Assembly: GCF_047302405.1 (NCBI RefSeq)
Contig: NZ_CP154853.1
Coordinates: 1,054,001 to 1,118,000 of the forward strand
Origin: Alkalihalobacillus sp047302405
GTDB lineage: Bacteria > Bacillota > Bacilli > Bacillales > Bacillaceae_D
Direction of reading: 5' to 3'
Length of the DNA: 64,000 nt
Part shown: in pieces, positions 62,301-64,000 of the stretch
How positions within the stretch are numbered: position 1 is the stretch's first letter
Layout: the number at the start of each line of letters is the position of its first letter
Translations under genes and position numbers: made by a program
The notes under the pieces: model-generated
What the model saw: the letters and a program-made list of their open reading frames with translations, nothing else
Told to the model about the DNA's origin: nothing
Databases searched by the model: none

Positions 62301-62568
62301 CCAATTAAACATTCCTGTAACGATTGTCAATAAAATCGGGGATGAGAAACCACACTTATTAGATGTGATTAGACAAGGCCAAGCACAATTTGTGATTAAC
62401 ACGTTAACGCGTGGAAAACAGCCAGCTAGAGACGGATTCCGTATTCGTCGTGAATCGGTCGAAAATGGAGTTGTATGTTTAACTTCGATTGACACGGCTG
62501 CGGCTCTGTTATCCGTTATCGAATCGATTACATTTTCATCTGAAAGTATGCCACAAATGAACGCTTAA
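59377..62568 (+). CDS. pyrAB: Carbamoyl-phosphate synthase large subunit, pyrimidine-specific
   Basis: 1063 residues: two homologous ATP-grasp halves (SGPIVIGQAAEFDYAGTQA near residue 16 and SGPIRIGQGIEFDYATVHS near 560), oligomerisation domain, and C-terminal MGS-like allosteric domain (ILATEGTAKEISQLNIPV). Makes carbamoyl phosphate from bicarbonate, ammonia and two ATP. SD GGGGAG/AGGAG. Confidence 0.97.
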   Translation: MAKRTDINKILVIGSGPIVIGQAAEFDYAGTQACQALKEEGYEVILINSNPATIMTDTTMADRVYIEPITLEFVSRIIRKERPDGIVATLGGQTGLNMAMELDESGILNTYNIELLGTDLDAIKQAEDREKFRALMQELQEPVPESEIVHTLEEAKVFVAEIGYPVIVRPAYTLGGTGGGICHNEEELNEIVTSGLKYSPVTQCLIEKSIAGFKEVEYEVMRDGKDQAIVVCNMENFDPVGVHTGDSIVFAPSQTLTDRDYQMLRNSSLRIIRALGIEGGCNVQFALDPHSNQYYIIEVNPRVSRSSALASKATGYPIAKMAAKIACGYSIDEIKNPVTGTTYASFEPALDYVVAKIPRWPFDKFNAANRKLGTQMKATGEVMAIGRNIEESLLKAVRSLEAGYHHVHDVELDELSTEELLKRIASPDDQRLFALAELYRRGSSLEELHEQTKIDRYFLRKIEKIVGYETQLKEEVQNIELLKEVKERGLSDETIAGLWQTTEREVYELRKANGLIPVYKMVDTCAAEFESATPYFYGTYEEEMESVRTDKKSILVLGSGPIRIGQGIEFDYATVHSVWAIKEAGYEAIIMNNNPETVSTDFSTSDKLYFEPLTIEDVMHVIEHEQPEGVIVQFGGQTAINLADGLEERGVKIIGTKLADMDRAEDRDKFEQSLMELEIPQPLGKTATSVEQAVKIATDIGYPVLVRPSYVLGGRAMEIVYKEEELLNYMARAVKVNPKHPVLVDRYLTGKELEVDAISDGENVYIPGIMEHIERAGVHSGDSIAVYPPQTVPEELKQRLIERTIKIARGLNIVGLLNIQFVWHKDEVYVLEVNPRSSRTVPFLSKITGVPMANLATKVMLGKTLPELGYETGYHPEAKEVSVKVPVFSFAKLRRVDITLGPEMKSTGEVMGRDRTLEKALYKGLIASGMKIPKHGAVLFTVADKDKEEAMSLVERFHRIGYDILATEGTAKEISQLNIPVTIVNKIGDEKPHLLDVIRQGQAQFVINTLTRGKQPARDGFRIRRESVENGVVCLTSIDTAAALLSVIESITFSSESMPQMNA

Positions 62569-62588
62569 TGAATGAGGGGGATAAGATC

Positions 62589-63368
62589 TTGAAGAAACAA
62601 GGACATTTAAGCATCGTAAGCCAACAGCAAATTGCCGAACAAATCTATGAAATCACATGCCAAGGACCGTTGGTAACAGCGATGACCAATCCAGGTCAAT
62701 TTGTTCATATCAAAATTGATCAATATGAGGACTTATTATTACGACGTCCACTTAGTATTTGTGATGTGAACACAGAGGAACAAACGTTAACGATGCTTTA
62801 CCGAGTTGAAGGTGACGGGACAAAACGTTTATCTGAAAAACAAGTTCACTCACAAATTGACGTATTAGGACCACTCGGTCAAGGGTTTCCAGTTGAGGAA
62901 ACCAAACCTGGAGAAGTAGCCTTACTTGTCGGTGGCGGGATCGGTGTACCTCCCCTCTATTATCTGTCTAAACAATTGAAAGCAAGAGGCGTGGAAGTTA
63001 TCCACGTCCTTGGCTTCCAATCAAAAGAAGCTGTTTTTTATGAAAAAGAATTTAATGAGCTTGGGCCGACCTATGTGACAACGGTGGATGGTAGCCATGG
63101 GATAAAAGGGTTTGTCACAGATGCCATTCATAAGCATAATCTTACCTTTGATACCCTTTATTCATGTGGACCAAATGCGATGTTAAAGGCGTTAACGGAG
63201 AGATTTGCTGATAAGCGTGCCTTTTTATCCCTTGAAGAACGAATGGGCTGTGGGATTGGAGCATGTCTTGCTTGTGTCTGCCATTTAACAAATGACCCTG
63301 AAGGTGCTAGTTATAAAAAAGTATGTACAGATGGTCCTGTCTTTAAAGTAGGGGAGGTTGTGTTATGA
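62589..63368 (+). CDS. pyrK: Dihydroorotate dehydrogenase electron transfer subunit PyrK
   Basis: 259 residues: FAD domain (LLRRPLSICDV), NAD domain (LLVGGGIGVPPLYYLSKQL) and a [2Fe-2S] cluster motif in MGCGIGACLACVC followed by the fourth Cys in KVCTDGPVF. Passes electrons from PyrD FMN to NAD. AGGGGGAT (62574-) sets TTG 62589 (MKKQGHLSIVS); ATG 62568, overlapping pyrAB, precedes the SD. Confidence 0.93.
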   Translation: MKKQGHLSIVSQQQIAEQIYEITCQGPLVTAMTNPGQFVHIKIDQYEDLLLRRPLSICDVNTEEQTLTMLYRVEGDGTKRLSEKQVHSQIDVLGPLGQGFPVEETKPGEVALLVGGGIGVPPLYYLSKQLKARGVEVIHVLGFQSKEAVFYEKEFNELGPTYVTTVDGSHGIKGFVTDAIHKHNLTFDTLYSCGPNAMLKALTERFADKRAFLSLEERMGCGIGACLACVCHLTNDPEGASYKKVCTDGPVFKVGEVVL

Positions 63369-64000
63369 GTCGTTTAGCGATTGAGTTACCTGGGTTAAAG
63401 ATGAAAAATCCGATTATGCCAGCGTCTGGTTGTTTCGGATTTGGAAAAGAATATGCGAATTTTTATGATTTAAGTGAGCTTGGAGCGATTGCGGTCAAAG
63501 CGACGACGGTTGAAACACGATACGGGAATCCAACTCCACGCCTAGCAGAAACGAAGGCAGGACTTTTAAATGCGATTGGTTTGCAAAATCCAGGCTTAGA
63601 TAAAGTTTGTAACGAGGAATTACCTTGGTTAGAAAAATATGATGTTCCAATTTTAGCGAATGTTGCAGGTTCTGAGATGGAAGATTATATCCAAGTAGCA
63701 GAAAGAGTATCAAAAAATAAAAATGTCACAGCGCTTGAATTAAATATTTCCTGTCCAAATGTTAAAAAAGGTGGAATCGCTTTTGGAACAGTTCCAGAAG
63801 TAGCCGCTGAATTAACGAAAGAAGTGAAGCGGGTTTCTAGTGTGCCGGTTTACGTTAAACTGTCACCAAATGTCGCGGATATCGTTTCCATGGCAAAGGC
63901 TGTCGAAAAAGCCGGAGCAGATGGGTTATCGATGATTAATACATTGCTAGGGATGCGCATTGATTTAAAAACACGTAAGCCGATTTTAGCGAATCAAGCA
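63365..64000 (+). CDS. pyrD: Dihydroorotate dehydrogenase PyrD, class 1B, partial
   Basis: First 212 codons; the gene runs off the window with no stop. MSRLAIELPGLKMKNPIMPA, ASGCFGFG, GLQNPGL, LNISCPNV (catalytic Cys) and VYVKLSPNV identify the NAD-linked class that pairs with PyrK. Oxidises dihydroorotate to orotate with FMN. The ATG overlaps the pyrK stop by 4 bases. Confidence 0.95.
   Translation, partial: MSRLAIELPGLKMKNPIMPASGCFGFGKEYANFYDLSELGAIAVKATTVETRYGNPTPRLAETKAGLLNAIGLQNPGLDKVCNEELPWLEKYDVPILANVAGSEMEDYIQVAERVSKNKNVTALELNISCPNVKKGGIAFGTVPEVAAELTKEVKRVSSVPVYVKLSPNVADIVSMAKAVEKAGADGLSMINTLLGMRIDLKTRKPILANQA

Overview
The window is a chromosomal stretch of a low-GC, endospore-forming Gram-positive bacterium of the family Bacillaceae. 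Gene content and order follow the Bacillus subtilis region from ctaG/ylb through the dcw cell-wall and division cluster to the pyr operon. Sporulation genes spoVD, spoVE, spoIIGA, sigE, sigG, ylbJ and ylyA, mDAP-type murE and bacillithiol gene bshC all fit. The species cannot be fixed from sequence alone; an alkaliphilic Bacillus relative is plausible. I see no phage, plasmid, transposase, rRNA or tRNA gene.

Layout: (1) 1-19.8 kb is the ylb region: ctaM-like gene, a lipoprotein, yugN-like gene, ylbC, ylbD, ylbE, an ATP-grasp gene, ylbF, ylbG, an MdtG-like efflux pump, a DUF7147-type gene, a csfG-like sporulation sRNA, rsmD, coaD, ylbJ, ylbK, ylbL, tmcAL, ylbN, rpmF, ylbO, ylbP, panE, a DUF3397 gene and bshC. 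(2) 19.8-40.1 kb is the dcw cluster: mraZ, rsmH, ftsL, pbpB, spoVD, murE, murF, mraY, murD, spoVE, divIB, ylxW, ylxX, sbp, ftsA, ftsZ. murG and murB, normally between spoVE and divIB, are absent and replaced by 1.7 kb of repeat-rich DNA. (3) 40.2-43.2 kb carries spoIIGA, sigE and sigG. (4) 43.5-53.6 kb carries ylmC to ylmH, divIVA, T-box-controlled ileS, ylyA, lspA and rluD. (5) 53.6-64 kb is the pyrimidine operon pyrR-P-B-C-AA-AB-K-D, with three PyrR attenuators; pyrD runs off the window end.

The regulatory reading is coherent. There is a sigma-F-type promoter on the csfG-like RNA and another before sigG, a sigma-H consensus match before ftsA, a long-spacer (21 bp) Spo0A-type promoter before spoIIGA, MraZ-type boxes at 10-bp period before mraZ, a T-box with an AUC specifier before ileS, and PyrR loops before pyrR, pyrP and pyrB. 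Many genes use TTG or GTG starts placed by good Shine-Dalgarno sequences, and ylmH appears to start with ATT.

The unusual material is non-coding. Two homologous tandem arrays of exactly 52-bp units lie downstream of sigG (5 units) and ileS (9 units). Two families of dispersed hairpin elements have copies whose stems differ in sequence yet stay complementary. One family sits in the murD-spoVE and spoVE-divIB gaps. The other flanks the DUF7147-type gene in inverted orientation and separates spoIIGA from sigE. A 17-bp copy of the spoVE 3' end lies 1.46 kb downstream, a likely rearrangement scar at the place where murG and murB are missing.
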